Of a DNA stretch of 64,000 nt, positions 1-8,673 are shown in pieces (position 1 is the stretch's first letter; each line of letters begins with the position of its first letter). Under the pieces are notes generated by a model, which worked only from the letters and a program-made list of their open reading frames with translations, had not been told where the DNA came from and did no database searches. Source of the stretch: Streptomyces sp. NK08204 (GTDB lineage: Bacteria > Actinomycetota > Actinomycetes > Streptomycetales > Streptomycetaceae); assembly GCF_020400585.1 (NCBI RefSeq), contig NZ_JAINVF010000014.1:110706-174705 (forward strand). Direction: 5' to 3'. A program made the translations under genes and the position numbers.

Positions 1-250
1 TCCGCCACTCCTCCGGCCGGGCTTTCGCATACGCCTGCCAGCCCCGGACGACGACGAGCATGCCGCGCTCCACGGCCCCGGCGGGCCACAGGGTCTCGTC
101 GCCGAGGCTGTCCGCCAGCGCGTCCCAGTTCCGGCCGAACCAGTCGGGCAGCGCGAGGGCCCTGGCGGCGCGGTCCATGAGCCCCGCCCTGTCGGTGACG
201 CCGTCGAGGTCCAGCGTGACCACGACCCGGCCCGCGAGCTCTTGCGTCAT
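1..250 (-). CDS. Barstar-family ribonuclease inhibitor (partial)
   Basis: The first 83 codons are visible and the C-terminus runs off the window edge. The segment LPDWFGRNWDALADSL matches the barstar signature in which an aromatic-Phe-Gly pair is followed by Asn-x-Asp-Ala-Leu. Barstar proteins are cytoplasmic inhibitors that cap the active site of barnase/RNase Sa-type ribonucleases. The ATG overlaps the stop of the upstream guanyl-specific ribonuclease as ATGA, so the two are almost certainly translated together as an enzyme/inhibitor pair. The family call is from motif and context; specificity for the neighbouring enzyme is inferred. Confidence 0.85.
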   Translation of the reverse strand, partial: MTQELAGRVVVTLDLDGVTDRAGLMDRAARALALPDWFGRNWDALADSLGDETLWPAGAVERGMLVVVRGWQAYAKARPEEWR

Positions 251-738
251 CTCAGCACCGCCCGGAACGACTCGTAGTGGTCGTCGGTGTAGTAGATCTC
301 CGCGTTGTGTCCGGTGACGATGCGCCGGGCCCCGCGGTCGTACGAGCCGGGTGTCCGCACCGTGTACTCGTGGTAGTAGCCGCGCCGGTGTGTGGGCAGC
401 AGTCCTTCGAAGTTCCCGAAGACGACCCCGTCCCGCGCGTACGGAAACGGCCCGCCCCTGTCGATCAGGGCCAGAGTCTGCCGGGCCTCGGGAGGGAGCC
501 GGGACACCTCGACGGTGCGCATGCCCCGGGCCCAGGCGGGGGCAGGGGCCGCCGTGGCCTTCGACGTCCTCCCGACCGACGACGCCGTCGCGGCATGGGA
601 GGCCTGCGTGGCCTGTGTGGCCGAGACCGCGGAGCCCGAGGAGCACCCGGTCAGCAGTACGGCGAGGGCGACGAGGAGCCCCGCGAGCGAACGGGGCACG
701 CGCCGCCCGAGTGCGTGGGGGACGAACCGCGGCAGCAT
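247..738 (-). CDS. Secreted guanyl-specific ribonuclease, RNase Sa/barnase family lipoprotein
   Basis: A 163-residue protein resembling Streptomyces RNase Sa, which cleaves single-stranded RNA after guanosine. An N-terminal hydrophobic stretch ends in a lipobox-like LLTGC (Cys32), suggesting a lipoprotein, followed by an Ala/Thr/Ser-rich linker to about residue 70. The catalytic domain carries GPFPY, YYHEYTV and RRIVTG. By comparison with RNase Sa the catalytic residues are Glu124, Arg139 and His154, with a second conserved Arg at 135, so it looks active. The RNase Sa disulphide cysteines are absent; the only Cys is in the lipobox. Its stop overlaps the barstar ATG by four bases. Confidence 0.9.
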   Translation of the reverse strand: MLPRFVPHALGRRVPRSLAGLLVALAVLLTGCSSGSAVSATQATQASHAATASSVGRTSKATAAPAPAWARGMRTVEVSRLPPEARQTLALIDRGGPFPYARDGVVFGNFEGLLPTHRRGYYHEYTVRTPGSYDRGARRIVTGHNAEIYYTDDHYESFRAVLR

Positions 739-824
739 GCCGACGATGCTGCCACGGCCGTCCCGCTACGACGACGCCACGACCCGCCGTCCGGGCCGGC
801 CGTCGGAACCCGCGGTCAGGACCG

Positions 825-1844
825 TCAGGACCCGTCCGGGTCCGCGCGGCTGAGTGCGGGCTTCGGTGTCGGCCCTGCCGTCATCAGGTAGTCCGCGGCC
901 GAGGTGTCCGTGACCAGGCTGGTGACCAGCCCGGAGCGCAGGACCGCATCGATCGCGGACGCCTTGCGCTGGCCGCCCGCGATCGCCACGACCTCCGGGA
1001 TACGGCGCAGCTGGTCGGCCGTGACCGTGATGCACCGCTCCTGCAGGTCCCGCCCGATGCGGCGCCCCTCGGCGTCGAAGAGGTGCGCGGACATCTCGGC
1101 GGCGACACCGAGCGAGGCGTAGTGCGCACGCTCCTCGTCGCTGAGCATGTCGTGCACGGTCGAGATGCCCGGCCCCCAGGAGCCGATGGAGACACAGGCG
1201 ACCGTGACCTTGTCGAAGTACTCGTAGGCCCGGGCGATCCCGGTCTGGTTGCGCAGAGCCGTGGCGGTGGCCACGTCCGGCAGCAGCATCGGGGCGTAGA
1301 TGGGGTGCGCGTCGCCGCCCGAGACCTGCGCGGCCCGGCGTACCGCCTCCACGGAGCCGCGCTCGGCGGTCCCGGCGTCGTACACGCCCGTCAGCTGGAC
1401 CACCGTGCACGGCGGCAGCCGGTCGAGCGCCGCCGCCATGTGGATGGTGGAGCGGCCCCATGCCAGGCCCAGTACGTCCCCCTCGTTGACGAGCTCGCCG
1501 AGCAGGTCGGCGGCGACCTCGCCGAGGTTCTCGGGGTCGGGGGTCTCCTCGGCCTCCGCCGGGGACTCGACCACGACTGCGTGCCTCAGTCCGTAGCGGG
1601 CGCGCAGCGCGTCGGAGCGCTCGGCGTCCAGCTCGGCCGGCACACGGATCTCGATACGTACGAGATCCCGTTCGAGGGCCGTTTCCAGGACCCGGGCCAC
1701 CTTGAAGCGGCTGACGCCGAACTCCTCAGCGATCTGGATCTTGGACTTGCCCTCGAGGTAGAAGCGGCGGGCCATAGCCGCCGCCTGCACCAGCTCAGCG
1801 GGTCCCATCCGCATGGCTGACCGGCCCGCCGACATACCCGACAC
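825..1844 (-). CDS. SorC/DeoR-family sugar-binding transcriptional regulator
   Basis: A 339-residue regulator with an N-terminal helix-turn-helix (about residues 36-57, KIQIAEEFGVSRFKVARVLE) and a C-terminal sugar-phosphate-binding domain with the GLAWGRST segment seen in SorC-type regulators. These proteins bind operator DNA and respond to phosphorylated sugars. It lies just downstream of rpe on the same strand, so a role in pentose or central sugar metabolism is plausible but inferred. I chose the GTG at 1844 because GAGGAG sits six bases upstream. The frame stays open to an ATG at 1907 and a GTG at 1868, but neither has a well-placed ribosome binding site. Confidence 0.85.
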   Translation of the reverse strand: MSGMSAGRSAMRMGPAELVQAAAMARRFYLEGKSKIQIAEEFGVSRFKVARVLETALERDLVRIEIRVPAELDAERSDALRARYGLRHAVVVESPAEAEETPDPENLGEVAADLLGELVNEGDVLGLAWGRSTIHMAAALDRLPPCTVVQLTGVYDAGTAERGSVEAVRRAAQVSGGDAHPIYAPMLLPDVATATALRNQTGIARAYEYFDKVTVACVSIGSWGPGISTVHDMLSDEERAHYASLGVAAEMSAHLFDAEGRRIGRDLQERCITVTADQLRRIPEVVAIAGGQRKASAIDAVLRSGLVTSLVTDTSAADYLMTAGPTPKPALSRADPDGS

Positions 1845-1958
1845 GGCGATCTCCTCACTGCTGTTCACACTCTGGATTCGCCGTTCATCCTTGCAGATTC
1901 GGCGCAACTGATTCGCCCTGATGGGCGCCGTTCACTCAACCGTTCACGTTTGTATGGC

Positions 1959-2645
1959 TCAGTGGTCGCACGCCCAGGACGCCTTGTCGGTGGCCGCCTC
2001 GGCCTGGGCGCGCAGTGCGCGTACGGCCTCTGCCGGGTCCTGGGCTCCGTAGACCGCCGAGCCGGCGACGAAGACGTCCGCGCCCGCTTCCGCGCACTGC
2101 TCGATGGTCGAGGCCGAGACACCGCCGTCGACCTGCAGCCAGAGCTGGAGACCGTGCTTGTCGATCAGCTCTCTGGTGCGGCGGATCTTCGGCAGCATGA
2201 TGTCCAGGAACGCCTGGCCGCCGAAGCCCGGTTCGACCGTCATGATCAGCAGCATGTCGAGTTCGGGCAGCAGGTCCTCGTACGGCTCGATCGGCGTCGC
2301 GGGCCTGAGCGCCATCGAGGCGCGAGCGCCCTTGGCGCGGATCTCGCGGGCCAGCCGCACGGGGGCGGCGGCGGCCTCCACGTGGAACGTGACGGACGAG
2401 GCGCCCGCCTCGACGTACTGCGGTGCCCAGCGGTCCGGCTGCTCGATCATCAGATGGCAGTCCAGCGGGGTGTCCGTCGCACGAGCCAGGGACTCCACGA
2501 CCGGCACGCCGAGCGTGAGGTTCGGGACGAAGTGGTTGTCCATGACGTCGACGTGGAGCCAGTCGGCGCCTTCGACCGCCTTGGCCTCCTCCGCGAGGCG
2601 CGCGAAGTCGGCGGACAGGATGCTGGGATTGATCTGCACGGCCAT
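1959..2645 (-). CDS. rpe: Ribulose-phosphate 3-epimerase
   Basis: A 228-residue TIM-barrel enzyme interconverting D-ribulose 5-phosphate and D-xylulose 5-phosphate in the pentose phosphate pathway. The family start INPSILSADFARL is at residues 5-17. Metal/catalytic positions are present: His31 and Asp33 in HVDVMDNHFVPN, His64 in DCHLMIEQP, and Asp173 in QVDGGV. The phosphate-binding region VEPGFGGQ is at about 138-144. The frame is open nine codons further upstream, but family members start at MAVQINPS. The full-length enzyme has no visible lesions. The SorC-type regulator follows after about 110 bases. Confidence 0.97.
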   Translation of the reverse strand: MAVQINPSILSADFARLAEEAKAVEGADWLHVDVMDNHFVPNLTLGVPVVESLARATDTPLDCHLMIEQPDRWAPQYVEAGASSVTFHVEAAAAPVRLAREIRAKGARASMALRPATPIEPYEDLLPELDMLLIMTVEPGFGGQAFLDIMLPKIRRTRELIDKHGLQLWLQVDGGVSASTIEQCAEAGADVFVAGSAVYGAQDPAEAVRALRAQAEAATDKASWACDH

Positions 2646-3126
2646 GACCCAAGCCTGCCATGTCCGGGGCACTGATGTTCGCCCCGGTCAACAGGCGAGA
2701 CCGTTCATCCTATTTGTCCGAAGGTACACCGGCACCTGTGGACGGAGCGGGCCGGACGGGGCCGGGGTGGCCGGCCCGGTCAGCGGGCCACCGGATCAGC
2801 GTGCCGACGAACAGCAGCGACCGGACCACCGGACCAGCAAGCCCACGAACAGCAGCCACAGGACCACCGGACCAGCAGGCCCACGGATCGGCGAGGCTCG
2901 GTGAGCAGGGTCGGCCGGGGAGGCGGGTTCGCCGGTCCGGGCCGACATGGAAAGCGGTCCCGGGAGCCCCTCCACGGCAGCGGCCCCGCCCCCGGTCCGC
3001 CAGGACAGGGTCCGCCGATCAGCGGGCCGGCCGGTCTCTCCGTCAGCCGCTGCGGCCGGCGGTGAGCGCCAGGCCTGGCGCCCGGGCCGCCGGGCCGCAG
3101 GTCATCCGGTGCGGACCGGCGTCCGT
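2646..3126. other. Intergenic region between rpe and rsmB
   Basis: About 480 bases without a convincing gene. Long frames cross it on both strands but show no family resemblance, no ribosome binding sites and strong compositional bias. The middle contains short GC-rich direct repeats (listed separately) and recurrent GGTCCG/CGGACC words. The promoter for rpe should lie near 2650-2720, where the sequence is locally less GC-rich, but no consensus promoter stands out. Confidence 0.6.
2801..2877. repeat. Two imperfect tandem repeat units of about 38-39 bp
   Basis: Unit 1 (2801-2839) and unit 2 (2840-2877) share ACGAACAGCAGC followed, after a few variable bases, by ACCACCGGACCAGCA. A degenerate third copy of the CCACCGGA-CAGC part precedes them near 2787-2800. 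There is no coding capacity with recognisable similarity. It may be a decaying intergenic repeat or a mis-replicated spacer; function unknown. Confidence 0.6.
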
Positions 3127-4545
3127 TCAGCCGGTCCGCCGGATCAGCGCCAGGTACATCGCGTCCGTGCCGTGCACATGCGGCCACAGCTGTACGTCCG
3201 GCCCCTCGCCGAGCGCGGGGACGCCGGGCAGCAGCGGACGGGCGTCGATGAGTTCGCTCTCCGGGCGCTGCTTGAGCACGTCGGCGACGACCGCGCGGGT
3301 CTCGGCCAGGTGCGGCGAGCAGGTCGCGTAGCCGACGACCCCGCCGACGCGCACGGAGTCGAGCGCGGTGCGCAGCAGGGCGCGCTGGAGCGGCGCGAAG
3401 TTGTCCAGGTCCTCGGGGCGCCGCCGCCACCGGGCCTCAGGCCGCCGGCGCAGGGCGCCGAGCCCGGTGCAGGGCACGTCCATCAGCACGCGGTCGAAGG
3501 TGCCGGGCTGCCACGGCGGTCGGGTCCCGTCGGCGGCGATCACCTGACAGGGCCCGGGATTCCCTTCCAGCGCCTTCGCGACCAGCCCGGCCCGGTGCGG
3601 CTGCTTCTCGGAGGCGAGCAGCGCGGCCCCCCGCTCGGCGGCCAGGGCGGCGAGCAGCGCCGCCTTGCCGCCTGGCCCCGCGCACCCGTCGAGCCACTTC
3701 TCGTCGCGCCCCTCCAGCGGCGCGTTGGCCAGGGCGAGGGCGACCAGCTGACTGCCCTCGTCCTGCACCCCGGCCCGCCCCTCGCGCACCGCTTCGACGG
3801 CGCCCGGCTCGCCACCCTCGGCGAGCCGCACGGCATACGGCGACCAGCGCCCCGGCACGGCCGCGTCCTCGCGCAGCAGCTCCTCGGCGGTGGCCCGCCC
3901 CGGCCGCGCCACGAGGGTCACCGCGGGCCGCTCGTTGTCGGCCGCCAGCAGCTCCTCGATCCCGGCCCGGCCGCCCCCGAGGGAGTCCCACAGCGCGGAG
4001 ACGACCCAGCGCGGATGGGAGTGCACGACCGCGAGATGGTCCTCCGGATCCTCGTCATAGGGCGGAGCGACCTTCTCCAGCCAGCCGTCGAGGTCGTCCT
4101 GGGCCACCTTGCGCAGCACGGCGTTGACGAACTTGGCCCGCCCGTCGCCGAGCACGACCCGCGCCAGCTCCACGGAGGCGGACACGGCCGCGTGCGTGGG
4201 GATCCGCGTCCCGAGCAGCTGGTGCACGCCGAGGCTGAGCACGTCGAGCACCGGCGGGTCGACCTCGCGCAGCGGCCGGTCGATGCAGGCGGCGATGACC
4301 GCGTCGTACGTGCCCTGGCGGCGCAGCGTCCCGTACACGAGCTCGGTGGCGAAGGCGGCGTCACGGGCGTCGAACCCGCCCTTGTCCCGTGCCTTGCGCA
4401 GCAGCGGCGGCAGCACGAGGTTGGCGTAGGCGTCCCGCTCGTCCACCGCGCGCAGCGCCTCGAAGGCGAGCATGCGGACGGGGTCCTTCTCGGGACGACG
4501 GTAGGGCTTGGCGGGCCTGTGGGGCCGCCGGGACTGCTCACTCAC
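3127..4545 (-). CDS. rsmB: 16S rRNA (cytosine-967-C5)-methyltransferase RsmB
   Basis: A 472-residue Fmu/Sun-type RNA methyltransferase that uses S-adenosylmethionine to methylate 16S rRNA. The N-terminal 150 residues form a NusB-like RNA-binding domain. The Rossmann domain carries DGCAGPGGK (286-294) as the SAM-binding loop. The two family cysteines are present: Cys359 in DVPCTGLG and Cys409 in YATCSPH. The GTG at 4545 is preceded by GGAG about ten bases upstream; the open frame upstream of it lacks family sequence. It lies 65 bases downstream of fmt, the usual arrangement in which both products act in translation. Confidence 0.95.
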   Translation of the reverse strand: MSEQSRRPHRPAKPYRRPEKDPVRMLAFEALRAVDERDAYANLVLPPLLRKARDKGGFDARDAAFATELVYGTLRRQGTYDAVIAACIDRPLREVDPPVLDVLSLGVHQLLGTRIPTHAAVSASVELARVVLGDGRAKFVNAVLRKVAQDDLDGWLEKVAPPYDEDPEDHLAVVHSHPRWVVSALWDSLGGGRAGIEELLAADNERPAVTLVARPGRATAEELLREDAAVPGRWSPYAVRLAEGGEPGAVEAVREGRAGVQDEGSQLVALALANAPLEGRDEKWLDGCAGPGGKAALLAALAAERGAALLASEKQPHRAGLVAKALEGNPGPCQVIAADGTRPPWQPGTFDRVLMDVPCTGLGALRRRPEARWRRRPEDLDNFAPLQRALLRTALDSVRVGGVVGYATCSPHLAETRAVVADVLKQRPESELIDARPLLPGVPALGEGPDVQLWPHVHGTDAMYLALIRRTG

Positions 4546-4610
4546 GAAAAAGGTGCTCCGGATATCAGTTGACGTGCGAATCCCAGCGTACGTCGGGACA
4601 CGGCGGCCCC

Positions 4611-5543
4611 TCAGCGGCCGAGGGTCTCGCCCTCGCTGATACGGACGCCCCGCGCCCAGTCGGCCGCGCGCATCGGCTTCTTGCCCTGGGCCTGCACCCA
4701 CAGCAGCTCGACGGCGTAGGAACCGGTGCCGACGTGCACGGTGTTCTTGCCGACGGCGAGCTGCCCGGGGCCGAGGAGGGCGTGCTCGGGCACGGGCCTG
4801 ACCTGGATCAGCTTGAGCCGCTCGCCACGGAAGGTCGTCCAGGCGCCGGGCGCTGGGGTGCAGCCGCGCACCACCCGGTCCACGCGCAGCGCGGGCGTGG
4901 CCCAGTCGACCTGCGCGTCCTCGACGGTGATCTTCGGCGCGAGGGTGACGCCCTCGGCGGGCTGCGGTACGGCCTTCAGGGTGCCGTCCGCGATGCCGTC
5001 CATGGTCGCGGCGAGCAGTCCGGCACCGGCGAAGGCGAGCCGGGTGAGCAGGTCACCGCTGGTGTCGGTGGGCCGGATCTCCTCGGTGACCGTTCCGTAG
5101 ACGGGCCCCGAGTCCAGGCCCTCCTCGATGAGGAAGGTGGACGCGCCGGTGATCTCGTCCCCGGCCATGATGGAGTGCTGGACGGGCGCGGCTCCGCGCC
5201 AGGCGGGCAGCAGCGAGAAGTGCAGGTTGACCCAGCCGTGCGCCGGGATGTCCAGGGCCTCCCTGGGCAGCAGGGCGCCGTAGGCGACGACGGGGCAGCA
5301 GTCGGGCGCGATCTCCCTGAGCCGCTCCAGGAACTCCGGGTCGCGCGGCCGGACCGGCTTCAGCACCTCGATCCCGGCCTCCTCCGCCCGCTCGGCCACG
5401 GGGGACGCGACCAGCCTGCGCCCCCGCCCGGCCGGCGCGTCGGGCCGCGTGACGACGGCGGCCACCTCGTGCCGCCCGGAGGCGATCAGGGCGTCCAGAG
5501 CGGGAACGGCGACCTCGGGGGTACCGGCGAAGACGAGCTTCAT
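4611..5543 (-). CDS. fmt: Methionyl-tRNA formyltransferase
   Basis: A 310-residue enzyme that transfers a formyl group from 10-formyltetrahydrofolate to Met-tRNA(fMet), producing the initiator tRNA. The catalytic triad matches E. coli numbering: Asn106 and His108 in the NLHFSLLPAWRG block and Asp144 in EGLDSGP. The C-terminal OB-like tRNA-binding domain is present. The start MKLVFAGTPE is the conserved family N-terminus; the long upstream extension in frame is non-homologous. It is transcribed toward rsmB, and a divergent plus-strand gene starts about 260 bases away. Confidence 0.97.
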   Translation of the reverse strand: MKLVFAGTPEVAVPALDALIASGRHEVAAVVTRPDAPAGRGRRLVASPVAERAEEAGIEVLKPVRPRDPEFLERLREIAPDCCPVVAYGALLPREALDIPAHGWVNLHFSLLPAWRGAAPVQHSIMAGDEITGASTFLIEEGLDSGPVYGTVTEEIRPTDTSGDLLTRLAFAGAGLLAATMDGIADGTLKAVPQPAEGVTLAPKITVEDAQVDWATPALRVDRVVRGCTPAPGAWTTFRGERLKLIQVRPVPEHALLGPGQLAVGKNTVHVGTGSYAVELLWVQAQGKKPMRAADWARGVRISEGETLGR

Positions 5544-5800
5544 GGGCGGGATCGGGCCTCTCGGGGCGGGGTTGGACGGGCAGCGCACCAGTCTATGGCC
5601 GGCTCCCCCTCCACCACCCCACCGGGCTTCTCGGCCCACCGGACAGGTGGTGTGCGAGCGGGCGAACGGCGTACGCATATGCCCATACGCCCCCACACCG
5701 TGACCAGGGGACCGCAGGCGCGTTGGTCAAGAAAGAGTTGACCACATCGGGCCCCTTTCGCGGCCCAATTCCTTTCAACGCCGGTTCGAGAGGCTTGTTC

Positions 5801-6349
5801 ATGGCCGACCACGCAACCCACGACGCCCAGGCCCGGGCCAGCCTGCACCTGCTGGTGCGGGACATCGAGCGGGTCCGCCGCCAGGTGGACGCGCTGCGCA
5901 CGCTCACCGCCCAGTTGGGCAATGTCTACCGCCCGCGCCGCTCCGGCCCCTCCACGGGCTTCGTCGTCTACGGACGTGCCCCCGCCCCGACGGTCCGTCT
6001 CGCCCAGGAACTCCGGGACAGCGTCGAAACCCTGGTCACGGCCGCCGTGGACTTCGACCGCTCGCTCGGCTTCTCCTGGGACGCGGTGGGCTCCGCGCTC
6101 GGGGTCACCAAGCAGGCGGTGCACCGCCGTTACGGTGCCCGCCGCGCCGCGGCCCAGGCAGCCGCCGAGGCCGAGCGGACCGCGGAGCCGTCCGGCTCCC
6201 GCACGGTCAATGTGAACACCGGCCTGCCTGTGGCCGAGCCGACGGTCCCCGCCCCCGCCCGCTCGATGCCGACCCAGCCCACCGCCGGCAGCCCGGCCCT
6301 CCGCGACGACGTCCGCCCCCCGGCCTTTCCGAGCCCACGCAACGGCTGA
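5801..6349 (+). CDS. Small helix-turn-helix-like protein of unknown function
   Basis: A 182-residue protein and one of the few plus-strand genes here. Residues 12-40 (RASLHLLVRDIERVRRQVDA onward) look helical and possibly coiled coil. A helix-turn-helix-like segment at 91-112 reads FSWDAVGSALGVTKQAVHRRYG. The C-terminal 65 residues are Pro/Ala-rich and probably disordered. The start MADHATHD was chosen because GAGAGG sits about eight bases upstream; the frame is open 26 codons further. The position between fmt and priA is, from memory, conserved in Streptomyces. DNA binding is inferred from the motif only; targets unknown. Confidence 0.8.
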   Translation: MADHATHDAQARASLHLLVRDIERVRRQVDALRTLTAQLGNVYRPRRSGPSTGFVVYGRAPAPTVRLAQELRDSVETLVTAAVDFDRSLGFSWDAVGSALGVTKQAVHRRYGARRAAAQAAAEAERTAEPSGSRTVNVNTGLPVAEPTVPAPARSMPTQPTAGSPALRDDVRPPAFPSPRNG

Positions 6350-6363
6350 CGCACCTCACCCTT

Positions 6364-6390
6364 GCCCTCCCCGAGCACGGCCGGGAGGGC
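6364..6390. terminator. Hairpin between convergent genes
   Basis: GCCCTCCC (6364-6371) pairs perfectly with GGGAGGGC (6383-6390) around an 11-base loop. It sits between the convergent ends of the helix-turn-helix-like gene and priA, where a bidirectional terminator is expected. No T-run follows. Confidence 0.6.
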
Positions 6391-6449
6391 AGACACATGT
6401 CCGCACCCACCGGGGGCCCGGTCGGCCAGGAGCCGGCCGGGCCTCCTCG

Positions 6450-8603
6450 TCATCCGATGTCCGGCGGGTCGATCCGCACCCGCACCCGCGCCGCCTCACC
6501 GCTTCCCCGTGCCATGCGGGCGGCCATCGCGTGCTTCAGGGCAGTGGCCAGGGCCGCGCCGCTGCCCGGTGGTACGCGGACGAGGACACGCTCCCAGTGC
6601 TCCCCGGGCGGGGGCGCACCGGGTCGGCGTGGGCGGCCGGGTGGTGTGGGCGGGACCGGAACCGGGCCCAACACCTCTGCGTCCGGAGGCAGTTCGGCCG
6701 ATCCCAGGAACTCGGCCACGGCAGTCGGCGCCCCGGACAGGGAGGCCATCCGCGACACCGGCGGGAAGCCCAGTTCCGCCCGTTCGGCCAGCTCCCGCAC
6801 CGCGTGCCCGACAGGGTCCCACCGCACGAGAGCCTGCACGGGACGCAAGGTCGGCTCGGCGACGACGACCACGGTCCCGCGCTCGCTCTGCGGCCGTACG
6901 AGCGCCCCGGCCGCGATCCACCGGCGCAGCGCGTCCTCCCCGGCCCGCAGGTCGGGGCGGCCGAGCATGGCCCAGCCGTCCAGCAGCAGGGCCGCCGCGT
7001 AGCCGCCCTCGGCGACCGGTTCGGCGCCCGGTGTGCTCACGACCAGCGCGGGTGTGCCCGGCACGGTGTCCAGCACGTGCTCCCGTCCGGAGGTGCGCAC
7101 CGGTACGGCGGGAAAGGCCCGGCCCAGTTCCTCGGCGGTACGGCGGGCACCGACGATCTGGGCCCGGAGCCGGAAGCCGCCGCACTCCGGGCAGTGCCAG
7201 GCGGCTTCCTCACGCCCGCACCAGTCGCAGCGCAGAAGGCCCGCGTCCTGGCCCTGGAGCGGCCCGGAGCAGTGCCCGCACCGGGCAGCGGCACGGCACT
7301 GGACGCACGCCAGGCGCGGCACGTAACCGCGCCGGGGCACCTGCACCAGCACCGGTCCGTGCCGCAGCCCTTCCCGCACGACCTGCCAGGCCAGGGTGGG
7401 CAGCCGGGCGGCGCGGGCGGCCTCGTCCCGCGCGAGGTCGCCGTCGCCGACGGTCCGCACGAGCGGCGCGGCCCGTCGTACCTGGTCCCGCCCGGCGGCC
7501 AGGGGGCGTGCCCAGCCGCTCTCCACGAGCTGCGCGGCCTCCACCGTGCAGCTGAAGCCGCCCAGCAGGAAGGCGCACCGGTCCAGCGCGGCACGCAGCA
7601 GCAGCACGTCACGGGCGTGCGGCTGCGGGGCGTGCGGCTCGCTGTGGCTGTCGTCGCCGTCGTCCCATATGGCGACGAGCCCCAGGTCCCGTACGGGGGC
7701 GAACATGGCCGCCCGGGTCCCCACGACCGCGCGCACGGAGCCGCGCCGCACGGCGAGCCACTGCTCGTACCGCTTCTCGGGTCCGGCGTCGGCGGTGAGC
7801 AGCGCGTGCCGGCCCTCGCCGAGCACCGTGGTCAGCGCGGCGTCGACCCGCGCGGCGGCCCGCCCGTCCGGTACGACGACGAGCGCGCCGCGTCCCGAGG
7901 CGAGCGTCGCGGCGACGGCCCGGGCCAGCTCCTCGCTCCACAGCGGCCCCGGCAGGGCGTTCCACACCGCCCTCGGTGCTCCTCCGCAGACCAGCGAGTC
8001 GAGGAAGGCGCCCCCGTGCTCGTACCGCACCCACGACCCGGCGTCGGGCGCGGCCGGCGGTGGCAGGGGCTCGGGCGACGGCCGCCGCTCGGCGCGCGCG
8101 CTCCGGGGCGGCACGGCGAGTTGCAGCACATCGGCGAGGCTGCCCGCATACCGGTCGGCGACGGCTCGCGCGAGCCCGAGCAGTTCCTCGTTCAGCACCG
8201 GCTCGGGCGACACGACCTGGGCCAGCGCGGCCAGCGGCCCGGAGTAGTCGGACTCGGCCCGCCGCTCGACGAGGAAGCCGTCGACGAGTCCTCCGCCCTC
8301 CCGGCGCCCCTCGCGCACCCGGTGCCGCCCGGCGCCGAACCGCACCCGCACCCGCACCCCGGGCTGCGCGTCCGCGTCCAGCTCCTCGGGCACGGCGTAG
8401 TCGAAGTACCGGTCGAGATGCAGCACACCCTTGTCGACCAGCACCCGTGCGACGGGCAGCTCCTTGGCCAGCGCCGCCCCCCGCCAGGTACGCGGCTTGG
8501 CCCGCGGCACCCTGGCCCCGCGCACACTCTCCCGAATGAGCGCAAGCTGCTCCGGCGGCGCCCCTTCGCCCCCGCCGCCCCCCGGCCCGTTCTCGCTGCT
8601 CAC
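6450..8603 (-). CDS. priA: Primosomal protein N' PriA, degenerate actinobacterial form
   Basis: A 717-residue PriA homologue involved in replication restart at stalled forks. The N-terminal DNA-binding region starts near residue 48 (ELPVARVLVDKGVLHLDRY). The zinc-binding cysteines are intact: Cys433, 436, 442, 445, 459, 462, 471 and 474. The helicase motifs are not. Where other PriA proteins have the GSGKTE P-loop, this one reads LPGPLWSEE (about 217-225). The Walker B region reads WDDGDDSHSEP (313-323) instead of DEEH. ATP hydrolysis is therefore unlikely, as proposed for actinobacterial PriA. The GTG at 8603 is chosen from the length; the ribosome binding site is weak. Confidence 0.9.
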   Translation of the reverse strand: MSSENGPGGGGGEGAPPEQLALIRESVRGARVPRAKPRTWRGAALAKELPVARVLVDKGVLHLDRYFDYAVPEELDADAQPGVRVRVRFGAGRHRVREGRREGGGLVDGFLVERRAESDYSGPLAALAQVVSPEPVLNEELLGLARAVADRYAGSLADVLQLAVPPRSARAERRPSPEPLPPPAAPDAGSWVRYEHGGAFLDSLVCGGAPRAVWNALPGPLWSEELARAVAATLASGRGALVVVPDGRAAARVDAALTTVLGEGRHALLTADAGPEKRYEQWLAVRRGSVRAVVGTRAAMFAPVRDLGLVAIWDDGDDSHSEPHAPQPHARDVLLLRAALDRCAFLLGGFSCTVEAAQLVESGWARPLAAGRDQVRRAAPLVRTVGDGDLARDEAARAARLPTLAWQVVREGLRHGPVLVQVPRRGYVPRLACVQCRAAARCGHCSGPLQGQDAGLLRCDWCGREEAAWHCPECGGFRLRAQIVGARRTAEELGRAFPAVPVRTSGREHVLDTVPGTPALVVSTPGAEPVAEGGYAAALLLDGWAMLGRPDLRAGEDALRRWIAAGALVRPQSERGTVVVVAEPTLRPVQALVRWDPVGHAVRELAERAELGFPPVSRMASLSGAPTAVAEFLGSAELPPDAEVLGPVPVPPTPPGRPRRPGAPPPGEHWERVLVRVPPGSGAALATALKHAMAARMARGSGEAARVRVRIDPPDIG

Positions 8604-8673
8604 GCTTGCATTCTTACCAAACAGCACTGACAAACGACCGCGCGAGCAGCCTCGGGGGGCAGAGGACGCCACA

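Noticed and set aside
1845..1907. Longer N-terminus for the SorC-type regulator starting at the ATG at 1907
   Set aside because: No ribosome binding site there, whereas GAGGAG is ideally placed before the GTG at 1844.
2780..3430. A 216-codon minus-strand frame upstream of and overlapping the end of rsmB
   Set aside because: Half of it is an out-of-frame shadow of rsmB and the rest lies in repeat-rich spacer DNA.
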